The notes under the pieces are model-generated. The model searched no databases, was not told the origin of the DNA, and was given only the letters and a program-made list of their open reading frames with translations. This document shows positions 16,564-25,453 of a stretch of DNA of 64,000 bases, in pieces. This DNA is from DATJPR01 sp963811705 (GTDB lineage: Bacteria > Bacteroidota > Ignavibacteria > UBA10030 > UBA6906), in contig CAWESL010000002.1 in assembly GCA_963811705.1 (NCBI GenBank), forward strand, positions 1-64,000, given 5' to 3'. The stretch's first letter is position 1, and each line of letters starts with the position of its first letter. Made by a program: the position numbers and the translations under genes.

Positions 16564-17811
16564 ATGAACGGTAAACGCAGAGTTGTCGTCACCGGGATGG
16601 GCGCCCTGACGCCCATCGGTCTGTCCATCGCCGAGTACTGGAAGAACCTGGAAGCCGGCGTGAGCGGGGCTGCACCCATCACGTACTTTGACACCACAGC
16701 GTTCGATACGAAATTCGCCTGCGAGCTGAAGAATTTTAAGGCGACGGACTACCTGGACAGAAAGACTGCGCAACGCATGGACCCGTTCACGCAGTACTCC
16801 GTCATCGCGAGCGACCAGGCTGTCAAGGACGCAGGGCTCAAGGTGGCCGACGACGACCCGGATCGCTATGGCGTGATCTACGGCTCGGGGATCGGCGGGA
16901 TGACGACGTATGACACACAATTCCGCAATTTGATGGAGGGCGGCCCACGCCGCATCAGCCCCTTCTTCATCCCGATGCTGATCCCGGACATCGCGTCGGG
17001 ACAGATCTCCATCCGGCATGGCCTGAAGGGGCCGAACTACGCAACGGTCTCGGCGTGCGCGACGGCATCCCACGCAATCGGCGATGCCTTCCGGACCGTC
17101 CAGTATGGCGACGCCGACGTCATGGTCTGCGGAGGTGCGGAAGCGCCGATCACTCAGATGGGTCTCGGCGGGTTCAACTCCATGAGAGCCCTCTCCACCC
17201 GGAACGACGCGCCGGAGCGGGCGAGCCGACCGTTCGACAAGAACCGGGACGGGTTTGTGATGGGCGAGGGTTCGGGCACCCTGGTTCTTGAGGAATTGGA
17301 ACATGCCCGGAAGCGCAATGCGCACATTTACGCTGAGATCATCGGGTGCGGGTTCACCGCGGATGCCCATCACATCACCGCACCGCCTGAGGGCGGAGAA
17401 GGTGCGGTCCGCTCCATGCGCCGTGCACTTCGGGACGGGGGAATCCGCCCCGACGAGGTCGACTATGTGAACGTCCACGGGACATCGACGCCGCCGGGAG
17501 ACATCAGCGAGACGAAAGCTCTGAAGGCGGCCTTCGAAGCACACGCATACAAGATGAGCGTCAGTTCCACCAAGTCCATGACCGGCCATCTGCTCGGGGC
17601 AGCGGGCGCCGTGGAGGCGATCGCGGCGATCCTCGCGATCGTCAACGACACCATCCCACCGACGATCAACCTCGAGACTCCCGATCCGGATTGCGACCTG
17701 AACTATACACCGAATGTCGCCGTCCGGCATCCGGTCCGCTACGCTCTCAGCAATACGTTTGGATTTGGCGGTCACAACGCAACGCTTCTTTTCAAAAAAT
17801 ACTCGGAGTAA
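16564..17811 (+). CDS. fabF: Beta-ketoacyl-ACP synthase II
   Basis: 415 residues. FabF elongates acyl-ACP with malonyl-ACP. Catalytic Cys165 sits in VSACATASHAIG; the two histidines are in VHGTSTPPGD and STKSMTGHLLGAAGAVE; the C-terminus SNTFGFGGHNATL is diagnostic. Length fits KAS II. Starts 117 nt after acpP; the rnc ATG follows after 13 nt. Confidence 0.96.
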   Translation: MNGKRRVVVTGMGALTPIGLSIAEYWKNLEAGVSGAAPITYFDTTAFDTKFACELKNFKATDYLDRKTAQRMDPFTQYSVIASDQAVKDAGLKVADDDPDRYGVIYGSGIGGMTTYDTQFRNLMEGGPRRISPFFIPMLIPDIASGQISIRHGLKGPNYATVSACATASHAIGDAFRTVQYGDADVMVCGGAEAPITQMGLGGFNSMRALSTRNDAPERASRPFDKNRDGFVMGEGSGTLVLEELEHARKRNAHIYAEIIGCGFTADAHHITAPPEGGEGAVRSMRRALRDGGIRPDEVDYVNVHGTSTPPGDISETKALKAAFEAHAYKMSVSSTKSMTGHLLGAAGAVEAIAAILAIVNDTIPPTINLETPDPDCDLNYTPNVAVRHPVRYALSNTFGFGGHNATLLFKKYSE

Positions 17812-17824
17812 TCGGAGCCTCTTC

Positions 17825-18610
17825 ATGTGGAGAGTGCTCAGGAATCTCCGCCGTCTTCTTGTCCCGTCCCGGGGCCAGGCGCCCGGGACGGGCGCCGCTT
17901 CCCTTCTGACGCCTTCCGTCCTCCACCGCCTCGAATCCGCACTCGGGTTTTCCATCCGCAATCCCGCGCTCTTCGCCGAAGCGCTTGTCCACCGGTCCTA
18001 TCTGCAGAAGCTCCCTTCAGGGGCGCATTCAAACGAGCGCCTGGAGTTTCTGGGTGACGCCGTTCTGAGTCTGATCGTCGCCGAATATCTGCATGGCCGG
18101 TTCCCGAATGCGGAAGAGGGGGAACTAACCAAAACGCGTTCCCGGTTGGTTAATCGGAAGGCTCTGGCTGCGTACGGCAAGGCTCTTCAGATCTCCGAGT
18201 TCATGCTGCTGAGCTCCAGCGCCGCGCAGTCGGTGGACAAAGGGAGCGATGCCATCGTCTCCGACACCGTCGAGGCGATCATCGCGGCAACGTACCTCGA
18301 CGCGGGATTTGCGACCGCGCGCCGTTTCGTTCTCCGCCTGGTGACGGACGCTCTCACGCACCGGGCGATCGTGATCACCGACGACAACTACAAGAGCCTG
18401 CTCCTGGAATATGCCCAGTCCCGGGGTCTCGGGATCCCGCGCTATATGATTGTGAACGAAGAGGGGCCGGATCATGATCGAGTGTTCACCGTCGATGTCC
18501 TCCTGGCAAACAACCGGCTGGGAAGCGGGTCGGGGAAGAACAAGAAAAATGCGGAACAGGCGGCAGCGGCTGAAGCCCTCCAACTCTTGACCCGGAAGAC
18601 GAAGGACTGA
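17825..18610 (+). CDS. rnc: Ribonuclease III
   Basis: 261 residues from ATG 17825; the frame is open further upstream but inside fabF. It cleaves double-stranded RNA in rRNA and mRNA processing. The RNase III signature ERLEFLGDAVLSLI begins at residue 71, a second acidic site is DTVEAIIAATYLD, and a double-stranded-RNA-binding domain ends the protein (NYKSLLLEYAQSRG to GKNKKNAEQAAAAEAL). The N-terminus has about 35 extra basic residues before the nuclease domain. rnc after acpP-fabF is a common order. Confidence 0.95.
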   Translation: MWRVLRNLRRLLVPSRGQAPGTGAASLLTPSVLHRLESALGFSIRNPALFAEALVHRSYLQKLPSGAHSNERLEFLGDAVLSLIVAEYLHGRFPNAEEGELTKTRSRLVNRKALAAYGKALQISEFMLLSSSAAQSVDKGSDAIVSDTVEAIIAATYLDAGFATARRFVLRLVTDALTHRAIVITDDNYKSLLLEYAQSRGLGIPRYMIVNEEGPDHDRVFTVDVLLANNRLGSGSGKNKKNAEQAAAAEALQLLTRKTKD

Positions 18611-18662
18611 CTTTCATGCAACGTGCGAACGGCGTCGAAGCGCAGATTTACAGGAGAGAACC

Positions 18663-19070
18663 ATGGCGATGATCACGGATCATGAAACAATTGGAGAAAT
18701 CCTCCGCACCTCGCGGACGATTGCGGTCGTGGGACTCTCGGACAAGCCGGATCGGGACAGTTACCGGGTCGCCCACTACATGCTCTCACAGCACTACCGC
18801 ATCATCCCGGTCAACCCCCTCATCCAATCGGTTCTCGGACTTGAATGCGTTGGAGCGCTCGAGAGCATCAAGGAACCCGTCGACATCGTCGATGTCTTCC
18901 GCCGGTCGGAGTTCGTTCCGCAAATCGTCGAATCGGCGATCCGAATGCATGCACGGACCATCTGGACACAGGTGGGAATTTTCCATCAGGGTGCCGCGGA
19001 CCACGCCGATGCCGCGGGGTTGAATGTCATCATGGACCGGTGCATCATGGTGGAGCACCGCTTCCTCTGA
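18663..19070 (+). CDS. CoA-binding (YccU-like) Rossmann protein
   Basis: 135 residues. Single CoA-binding-type Rossmann domain: RTIAVVGLSDKPDRDSYRVAHYM at the start, then YRIIPVNP and IDIVDVFRRSEFVP, closing with MDRCIMVEH. Matches the YccU/CoA-binding domain family of cytoplasmic proteins related to the alpha subunit of succinyl-CoA synthetase. Specific function not known. Its stop is one nucleotide before the next ATG. Confidence 0.85.
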   Translation: MAMITDHETIGEILRTSRTIAVVGLSDKPDRDSYRVAHYMLSQHYRIIPVNPLIQSVLGLECVGALESIKEPVDIVDVFRRSEFVPQIVESAIRMHARTIWTQVGIFHQGAADHADAAGLNVIMDRCIMVEHRFL

Positions 19071-19071
19071 C

Positions 19072-20415
19072 ATGACTATCTCCCCCCGCCCTCTCCGATT
19101 CCCGCTGTTCATCGTCTTCCTCCTCATGCTCGGCGGGACCGTGCGCGTCTGGTCCCAGGCAACCCGTCTGAGTGGCGATTCTCCGCTCGGGATCATCGAC
19201 ACGGTGATCGTCGGCGGAAACGCGAAAACGCATGCGTATGTCATTCTTGATGAAATGACACTTCACAAAGGCGACACCGCGACGTTCAACGCCATCGAGT
19301 ATGACAAGAATCGCATCTATGGACTGGGCCTCTTCACCCGGGTGGACATCGCCTACGATTCCGTCCAGGGGACGAAGTTTCTTTTTGTCGACGTAAACGA
19401 ACGCTGGTACCTGATCCCCTATCCCATCTTTGGATTCCGCGACGGTGACGTCAAACGGCCGTATGGCGGAGCGGGATTCCTCCACAACAACGTCGGCGGG
19501 CGAAATCAAAAACTGTACGCCTCCATGATCCTCGGAAGCGATCCGTCCGCGGCACTCTCGTTCAGCGATCCGCTCATTGACAAGACCAGGCGGCTCTATT
19601 TCTCGGGAGGACTTTCCTTCAGCCGGGTGCGAAACAAGACGGAAGTCGACGTTCAGACGACCGGGCCGTTCGACGAATTGCATTATGACGTGAACGGGAC
19701 CCTGGGAAAACGATTCACGCTCTCGCAGACCGCCGGTCTCAACGTGGGCTATCATGTCATCCACGTTTCCTCCTGGGCTCCGGGGCGTACGGTCGCCAAC
19801 GATGGAACCGATCGATTTCTCTATGCGACGGCTTCATACGGTTTCGATTCACGGGACCTGTATGAGTATGCCAGCCGTGGAGAATATGTTGGAGTGAGTT
19901 TCACCAAGTATGGGTTCGGGGAATCGTCGTTCAACATCAGCCGCGTGTATGCCGATATGCGCGCGTACCGGGAACTTCCTCTGGGATTCATCGTGGCATC
20001 GCGTCTGTTCGGAAACCTGACGTGGGGAGGCGAAGTGCCGGCGTATGCGCACGTGTTTTTCGGGTACGGCGACCGGATCAGGGGGTGGTTCAAAACCGTG
20101 ATCGAGGGAGATGATAACGCGGGGTATACCCTCGAGCTGCGCCACTACATTTTCCCCCCGCGCTATTTCCGGATCAGTTTCCTCCCTCTCCCACAAGAAT
20201 TTTCCATCTTGCGGTTCGGAGTCGCCGCCGCGCTGTTCGCAAACACCGGGACGTCATGGTACCGGGGCGACAAGCTGACCTGGAATTCCCTGTATTCTGG
20301 TTATGGCGGCGGGCTTCATTTCCTTCTACCCTACAGTATCATCATCCGGGTCGAGTACGCCTGGAACCAATTCCATCACGGCGAGTTCATTCTCGACCTG
20401 CGAGGGTCGATCTAA
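19072..20415 (+). CDS. Omp85-superfamily outer-membrane protein (POTRA + barrel)
   Basis: 447 residues from ATG 19072. A signal peptide (FPLFIVFLLMLGGTVRVWSQ) leads into a single POTRA-like module (IDTVIVGGNAKTHAYVILDEM, then YDKNRIYGLGLFTRVDI and a following strand). The rest is aromatic-rich alternating sequence expected of a 16-strand barrel (YGFDSRDLYEYASRGEYVG, GYGDRIRGWF and final IIIRVEYAWNQF). One POTRA is fewer than BamA (five) or TamA (three), so it is better called a minimal Omp85 protein, possibly for protein or lipid transport to the outer membrane. Confidence 0.8.
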   Translation: MTISPRPLRFPLFIVFLLMLGGTVRVWSQATRLSGDSPLGIIDTVIVGGNAKTHAYVILDEMTLHKGDTATFNAIEYDKNRIYGLGLFTRVDIAYDSVQGTKFLFVDVNERWYLIPYPIFGFRDGDVKRPYGGAGFLHNNVGGRNQKLYASMILGSDPSAALSFSDPLIDKTRRLYFSGGLSFSRVRNKTEVDVQTTGPFDELHYDVNGTLGKRFTLSQTAGLNVGYHVIHVSSWAPGRTVANDGTDRFLYATASYGFDSRDLYEYASRGEYVGVSFTKYGFGESSFNISRVYADMRAYRELPLGFIVASRLFGNLTWGGEVPAYAHVFFGYGDRIRGWFKTVIEGDDNAGYTLELRHYIFPPRYFRISFLPLPQEFSILRFGVAAALFANTGTSWYRGDKLTWNSLYSGYGGGLHFLLPYSIIIRVEYAWNQFHHGEFILDLRGSI

Positions 20416-20430
20416 TCTTCCCGAAACCGC

Positions 20431-21135
20431 ATGCTCGACGACGTCTATTACGCGCCTCCGGAGCAGATTCGCAGCGACACGATTCTTCTGGACGAGGATG
20501 AGCGCCGTCATCTCGTGACAGTGACGCGTCACGCCGTCGGCGACAGGATAACGATCGTGGATGGCCAGGGGAACTTCTTCGGAGCCGTGATCGAGCGGAT
20601 TGAGAAGAAGAGGGTCGAATGCCGTGTGCAGTCGGCGGAGGTACAAAACCCGCAGCGCAGGATAGTCCTCGGCGCCGGGCTCCTGCGGAACCCGGCGCGT
20701 TTCGATTTCCTTGTCGAAAAGGCCACCGAACTGGGAGTCTCCGCGATCGTTCCGCTGATTACCGAGCGTGTCTTGATCCATCGCGCGAAAACCGAACGCT
20801 GGGAAAAAATCGCGCTCTCAGCGATGAAACAGTCGGGCCGGGCCTATTTGCCTGCAATAACCGGGCTCACGCAATACACCGATTTCCTCGGCGCGACACC
20901 CAAAGGGACATTCGCGGTCATCCCCCACGAACGAGGCACTCACACCCCGCTTGCTCAACTCGTCGGGAGCAGCGGAGGCGGAGATTGTTCGATTTGTATC
21001 GGACCGGAAGGAGGATTCACGGACGGCGAAGTGCAGCGAGCGGTCGAGCAGGGATTTCAGCCGGTGACTCTCGGGGAATTCCGCCTCAGGGCGGAGACGG
21101 CGGCAGTGGCTGCAGTGGCGCTATGCAGCCGATGA
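20431..21135 (+). CDS. rsmE: 16S rRNA (uracil1498-N3)-methyltransferase
   Basis: 234 residues. RsmE methylates U1498 of 16S rRNA with S-adenosylmethionine. SPOUT/trefoil-knot signs are present: LLRNPARFDFLVEKATELGVSAIVPL, then ERWEKIALSAMKQSGRAYLP, and the knot CIGPEGGFTDGEV ending LGEFRLRAETAAVAA. An N-terminal PUA-like domain (residues 1-70) is also visible. It is the last gene of the + strand group, facing a - strand operon. Confidence 0.94.
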   Translation: MLDDVYYAPPEQIRSDTILLDEDERRHLVTVTRHAVGDRITIVDGQGNFFGAVIERIEKKRVECRVQSAEVQNPQRRIVLGAGLLRNPARFDFLVEKATELGVSAIVPLITERVLIHRAKTERWEKIALSAMKQSGRAYLPAITGLTQYTDFLGATPKGTFAVIPHERGTHTPLAQLVGSSGGGDCSICIGPEGGFTDGEVQRAVEQGFQPVTLGEFRLRAETAAVAAVALCSR

Positions 21136-21250
21136 GAGCATTGTGCGTTGCGGAGTAAACAGGCGGGAGCATCCACGAAGCGAAGGCTTTCGTCACCACG
21201 GTCCAAAGTCCCGGAGTCTCGAGATCTCCCCCTCTCTCCCCTTCTGCCGG

Positions 21251-21883
21251 TTACTCCTTCCGCATCTTCTCCTCGACAATCGACTCCACCTCCTCCAGCA
21301 TCATCCGGCTCGTGCTCAGGAGTGACCCGACTTCTTCAAGTTTCCACCCGACGAATTCCTGGTCGTTCAGACTGTTGAGGTTGATCTTCACGTTGAGTGC
21401 CGCTCCCTCGCACGCGGCGTGCAACATATGGGCGCAGACGCCGGCGTCGCTGATGGAATTAATGTTCCCCTTCGACGCAACCTCCTGCGCCAGGGCAAGC
21501 GCGTCGATGCAATGTTTCATCACTTCGAGGGGAATGAGCGTGGCCTCTTTGGTTGCCCCGACAATGGCGGCCGCACGGAGGGCCTTCTGCGGCTCGGTAT
21601 CCTTCGGCAGCGCATAGGCCTCCATCACCTTCTGAAACGCGAGCGTGTCCTTCTCTATTAAACCGGTGAATTGTTCGCGCAACGGTTCCGACTCGCCGAG
21701 GACTTTCTTCATGTCCTCTTCGACCTCGGCATACTTCTTTTTGCCGATGGTAAGGTTGCACACCATGGACGCAAGCGCGGCCCCCAAGGCACCGGAAAGT
21801 GCTGCCACCGATCCTCCCCCGGGAGCGGGCGAAGAGGATGCCACATCATTGAGAAAGGAGGTGAGGGTCGTTTTTGTCAGCAT
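21251..21883 (-). CDS. Cyclodeaminase/cyclohydrolase family protein (formimino-THF cyclodeaminase type)
   Basis: 210 residues, alpha-helical. The N-terminus SSSPAPGGGSVAALSGALGAALASMV is the signature of the FTCD_C family, which includes formimidoyl-THF cyclodeaminase and methenyl-THF cyclohydrolase FchA. It is encoded 60 nt after ftcD, so the natural reading is that the FtcD product 5-formimidoyl-THF is deaminated to 5,10-methenyl-THF by this protein. Both parts are one polypeptide in animals and separate here. Confidence 0.88.
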   Translation of the reverse strand: MLTKTTLTSFLNDVASSSPAPGGGSVAALSGALGAALASMVCNLTIGKKKYAEVEEDMKKVLGESEPLREQFTGLIEKDTLAFQKVMEAYALPKDTEPQKALRAAAIVGATKEATLIPLEVMKHCIDALALAQEVASKGNINSISDAGVCAHMLHAACEGAALNVKINLNSLNDQEFVGWKLEEVGSLLSTSRMMLEEVESIVEEKMRKE

Positions 21884-21943
21884 AAGAATCCCTGCGGATA
21901 AGATGGAGTTCGCATTCCACGGTGAACGTGGGGTAATGCGCCG

Positions 21944-22963
21944 TCAACACTGATATTCGATTACTTTTTTCTGGACGTCGAACGGCTCCAGATCATTCAG
22001 CCCGAGGTGTTCGATCGCTTCGCGCATCAGGACTTCTTCGCTTGACTCCTTTGGCGCGTAGTGTTTGCCGGCAAGGACAAGCGCCTCGATGGGTGTGAGC
22101 CCGACGATTTCGCTTCCGGTCACCTCGAGGCCCAGATCGGCCGCCTCCTTCTTGACCTCCTCGAACGCAGCGTGCAGGGAGGTCACGTGGAAGTTCGTGA
22201 GGTTCATCGACACCTGGGCGATATTGTGGCTTTCCAGGGCAACCCCCATCGCCTTCACCGATTTCAGGGTTCCGGGAAGGACGACCTTCTTTCCATCAGG
22301 GGCAACGACAACATTCCCGTGTTCGTCTTTCTTGATCCGTCCGCTCTCCCTGATCCGTGCAGCGATTTCCGACGCTGCCTTCACGTTGTCGGAGGAAAGG
22401 TTGACGTTATACGCAATCAGGAACATTCTTGCGCCGGCAATCACCGCCCCGCTTTTCGGATTGAATACGGCGGGTCCGAAATCCGGCTGCCACTCCGGCA
22501 GTTTCAGTTTTTCCTCAAGGCCTTCATACTCCCCTTTTCGGACCGTGGCCAGGTTCTTCCTTTCGGGCCGCGTCGCAGCTTCTTCGTAGAGGTACACCGG
22601 GAGCTGGAGTTCCTCCCCGACCCTGCGTCCAAATGCGCGGGCAAGCGCGGCACATTCGTCCATGCTCATCCCCCCGACGGGGACAAACGGAACCACGTCT
22701 GTCGCCCCGAGACGCGGGTGTTCCCCTTTGTGGTCGCGCATGTCGATCAATTCCGACGCCGCACGCGTGCCTTCGAACGCTCCTTCGACGACCGCGTCCG
22801 GTTCCCCGATGAACGTCACAACGGTCCGGTTGTAATCTGCGTTCGGCTCCGCGCTGATAAACTTCACTCCCGCAACACGCGATATCGCTCCGCCAATCGC
22901 ATTAATCGTTTTAATATCCCGGCCCTCGCTGAAATTCGGCACACATTCCACGATTCTGTTCAT
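21944..22963 (-). CDS. ftcD: Glutamate formimidoyltransferase
   Basis: 339 residues. It transfers the formimino group from N-formiminoglutamate to tetrahydrofolate, the last step of histidine breakdown. Motifs: ECVPNFSEGRD at the start, ADYNRTVVTFIG, DHKGEHPRLGATDVVPFVP (with the catalytic His) and VSMNLTNFHVT. Length fits the transferase half without the cyclodeaminase. Its start is 6 nt after the hutI stop. Confidence 0.95.
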   Translation of the reverse strand: MNRIVECVPNFSEGRDIKTINAIGGAISRVAGVKFISAEPNADYNRTVVTFIGEPDAVVEGAFEGTRAASELIDMRDHKGEHPRLGATDVVPFVPVGGMSMDECAALARAFGRRVGEELQLPVYLYEEAATRPERKNLATVRKGEYEGLEEKLKLPEWQPDFGPAVFNPKSGAVIAGARMFLIAYNVNLSSDNVKAASEIAARIRESGRIKKDEHGNVVVAPDGKKVVLPGTLKSVKAMGVALESHNIAQVSMNLTNFHVTSLHAAFEEVKKEAADLGLEVTGSEIVGLTPIEALVLAGKHYAPKESSEEVLMREAIEHLGLNDLEPFDVQKKVIEYQC

Positions 22964-22969
22964 GAGTGT

Positions 22970-24214
22970 TCAGAGTTCCAGAATTGTTCCGTTTTTGATG
23001 ATCGTCCTGATATGATTCGTTCCGAAATGGTAGGCGAGGAATCGATAATCCGGGATTGCCGCCAGTACGATATCCGCCTGTTTGCCGACTTCAATGCTCC
23101 CGTGCGTCGCCGAGCGATCGAGGGCTGCTGCCGCGTTCAGCGTGGCCGCGGTGATGCATTCTTCCGGAGTCATCTGCATATGGGTGCAGGCGATCGTCAT
23201 CATCATCGGCATGGAATAGCTCATGCATGAGCCGGGATTGAAGTCGGTGGCGAGGGCAACCGCGACGCCGGCGTCGATCATCTTCCGGGCCGGCGCGTAT
23301 CCGTGATTGAGAAAAAACGATACCCCCGGGAGAAGGACCGCGACGACTCCAGCGGCGGCAAGGGACCGGATTCCCTCATCGGCAATATGCTCAAGATGAT
23401 CAACCGACGTTGCGCCCATGCGCACACCGAGGACCGCTCCGCCAAGAGACGAGAGTTCCTCGGCATGGACCTTCCGCTTCAGCCCGGCGGCAGTTGCCGC
23501 GGCCAGGATGCGTTCCGTCTGAGCCAACGTAAAGTATCCGCGTTCACAAAAGACATCGCAGTACTCTGCCAGACGTTTGGCTGCAACGTACGGAAGCATG
23601 GTATTGACGACCAGCGAAACATATCCTTCGGGATCCGCCGTGTACTCCGGCGGCACAGCATGAGCGCCGAGGAACGTCGCGACAATATCAGGGAGTTCTT
23701 CGTCAGCGAGCTCCCGGATCGCCTCCAGCATCATGACTTCAGCGTCCATCGAAAGGCCGTACCCGGACTTAATCTCGATCGTCGTCGTACCCTGACGGAG
23801 CATTTCCGTTAGGTGTCGCCGGGCCCACTTCTTCAAGTCCCGCTTGGTTGCACTCCGGACACTGCGTATGGTATTGAGGATCCCCCCACCCTGCTCGGCG
23901 ATTTGCTGGTAGGTGAGCCCCTCGGACCGCTTCGCAAATTCACCCTCTCTGCTTCCGGCGAAGACCGCATGCGTATGGGAGTCGACAAATCCCGGGAACG
24001 CCACCATCTCGCCTGCTTCCAGCACCGTCATCGCATCGTCAATGGTCCCGTCGAAGGTCTCGGTCCGGCCCACCCATACGATCTTTCCCTCCCGGCAGAG
24101 GACGGCGCCGTTTTCGATGATTCCCATGCCCCGCATCTCCGCGCCGCGCTTTGTCTTCTCGCCGTTCGCGGCAACCGTGACAAGCTGTCGGATATTCCGT
24201 ATGAAAAGATTCAT
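22970..24214 (-). CDS. hutI: Imidazolonepropionase
   Basis: 414 residues. HutI opens the imidazolone ring to give N-formimino-L-glutamate. Amidohydrolase signs: FPGFVDSHTHAVFAGSR (metal HxH), IKSGYGLSMDAE, KVHAEELSSLGG, DHLEH and LATDFNPGSC. First gene of the hutI-ftcD-cyclodeaminase operon, which lacks hutH and hutU in this window. Confidence 0.95.
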   Translation of the reverse strand: MNLFIRNIRQLVTVAANGEKTKRGAEMRGMGIIENGAVLCREGKIVWVGRTETFDGTIDDAMTVLEAGEMVAFPGFVDSHTHAVFAGSREGEFAKRSEGLTYQQIAEQGGGILNTIRSVRSATKRDLKKWARRHLTEMLRQGTTTIEIKSGYGLSMDAEVMMLEAIRELADEELPDIVATFLGAHAVPPEYTADPEGYVSLVVNTMLPYVAAKRLAEYCDVFCERGYFTLAQTERILAAATAAGLKRKVHAEELSSLGGAVLGVRMGATSVDHLEHIADEGIRSLAAAGVVAVLLPGVSFFLNHGYAPARKMIDAGVAVALATDFNPGSCMSYSMPMMMTIACTHMQMTPEECITAATLNAAAALDRSATHGSIEVGKQADIVLAAIPDYRFLAYHFGTNHIRTIIKNGTILEL

Positions 24215-24249
24215 GGAGTGTGCAGAAGGTGGACGGAGGGCAATGGTCC

Positions 24250-24278
24250 AAGATACAAAAAGCCCCGAACTTCCGCAA
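24250..24278 (-). promoter_or_regulatory. Putative promoter for hutI-ftcD-cyclodeaminase
   Basis: On the - strand: TTGCGG (24278-24273), 17-bp spacer, TATCTT (24255-24250). Predicted start near 24243, about 30 nt before the ATG. It lies in the 78-bp gap behind the DUF5700 gene. Confidence 0.5.
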
Positions 24279-24292
24279 AGATCGCGCTATCG

Positions 24293-25453
24293 TCAGTGTT
24301 GACCGGCCTTCACATAGGCGAGGATTCGGCCTGAAAGAGGGGGAGATTCCGATCCGAGCCGCTGCGCCTGTTCGTATTTCAGAAAGAAATCCGCCGGACC
24401 ACGGGCGATCGTTTCCGCCAAAGCCTGGCTTCCCAGCGTCCGGTCAATCTCTCGCGCGATCACCATGCCGGCAATCGAACCATAGCTCTCCCAGTAGCCG
24501 GAGGTGTTTGCCATCTGGATGATTTCGGCGGCGCGCCGCGGGGTGGTCGCCGGGTTCAGAAGTTCTTCCGCGCGACGGTTAAATTGCTCCATGGCCGTGC
24601 GCGTGCGATCTGCCCAATCCAGCACAAGGCGCCCGCGGGTTCGTTGCAGGAGAGACAGATAGTATGCGATCCCCTCGTTCTGCGTCAGGTCCAGGAGCTC
24701 GTCGAGTGGCCCACGTGGGGACGCATAGTACGCACGCCACACCGGGGAATCGTCCTTGTACGCCCCGAACGCGGCATGAAAGACCTCATGGGCGACGACG
24801 CTCATAAGGCCGAGAAAACGCGCGTCAACCGTTCCTCCGTAGTGAACAGCCTTCGCAAGATTCACCACGATCGTCAGCTCGCCGCTCCCCTCACCGACGA
24901 ATTCGGGCACATCGCCATGCCAGACAACGCGCCGAACAAACGCGTCGATGTTCTGAGGGCCGAACGACACAAAGTAGACCGGCACACGTGCTGTCAGGCG
25001 CGCGTCCACCGGGAAAAGCTGCTGAACGGTACTCACGACCTTCTGCCCGAAGTTGCGCACCTTGAGCACATCGAGCAGCTCGCGCATGGCCGCCGCATTC
25101 TTACGGGCATCCTCCATTTGAAACGGATCATCGCCCAGCGACTGGTTGAACTTCACAGACTCCAGAGCGGAGTCCAGCGACCCGAGGTTCAGCCTCCTCC
25201 CTGCGAGCAGCGCCGTGGTCGCAAGAGCGATGCGGCTCCCCTTCAGCTCGGATATTGATTGGGGGTTCCCGCCGAGCCCGTTGTACAGATCGATGGTCTG
25301 GTCCGCCGATGCGAAGTTGAGGTCGAGGAACAGGTTGAAGTGCTCAAATCCCTGGGAGGCCCCTTGACGGAGAAATCCCAGGAGCAAAGCTCCGGACAGC
25401 AACGTCACTCGCGTCCAGGAGCGGCGCCCGATGCTGCAGCTCCGGGGCCTCAC
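24293..25453 (-). CDS. Secreted DUF5700-like putative zinc metallopeptidase
   Basis: 386 residues from a GTG that overlaps the upstream stop (GTGA), so translation is coupled. The N-terminus has a basic region followed by VTLLSGALLLGFLRQGASQ, a plausible export signal. H222-E223-x-x-H226 (HEVFH) lies in MSVVAHEVFHAAFGAYKDDSPVW, and E260 in DLTQNEGIAYYLS is placed as a third zinc ligand. This resembles the DUF5700 group of presumed zincins from Bacteroidota and relatives. Substrate unknown; location periplasmic or extracellular. Confidence 0.7.
   Translation of the reverse strand: MRPRSCSIGRRSWTRVTLLSGALLLGFLRQGASQGFEHFNLFLDLNFASADQTIDLYNGLGGNPQSISELKGSRIALATTALLAGRRLNLGSLDSALESVKFNQSLGDDPFQMEDARKNAAAMRELLDVLKVRNFGQKVVSTVQQLFPVDARLTARVPVYFVSFGPQNIDAFVRRVVWHGDVPEFVGEGSGELTIVVNLAKAVHYGGTVDARFLGLMSVVAHEVFHAAFGAYKDDSPVWRAYYASPRGPLDELLDLTQNEGIAYYLSLLQRTRGRLVLDWADRTRTAMEQFNRRAEELLNPATTPRRAAEIIQMANTSGYWESYGSIAGMVIAREIDRTLGSQALAETIARGPADFFLKYEQAQRLGSESPPLSGRILAYVKAGQH

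Noticed and set aside
16159..17961. 600-residue open frame on - opposite acpP/fabF
   Set aside because: Shadow of fabF; composition (Arg/Val/Asp-rich, no motif) is typical of an antisense frame.
22061..23230. 389-residue open frame on + opposite ftcD/hutI
   Set aside because: No domain or signal; ftcD and hutI are certain.
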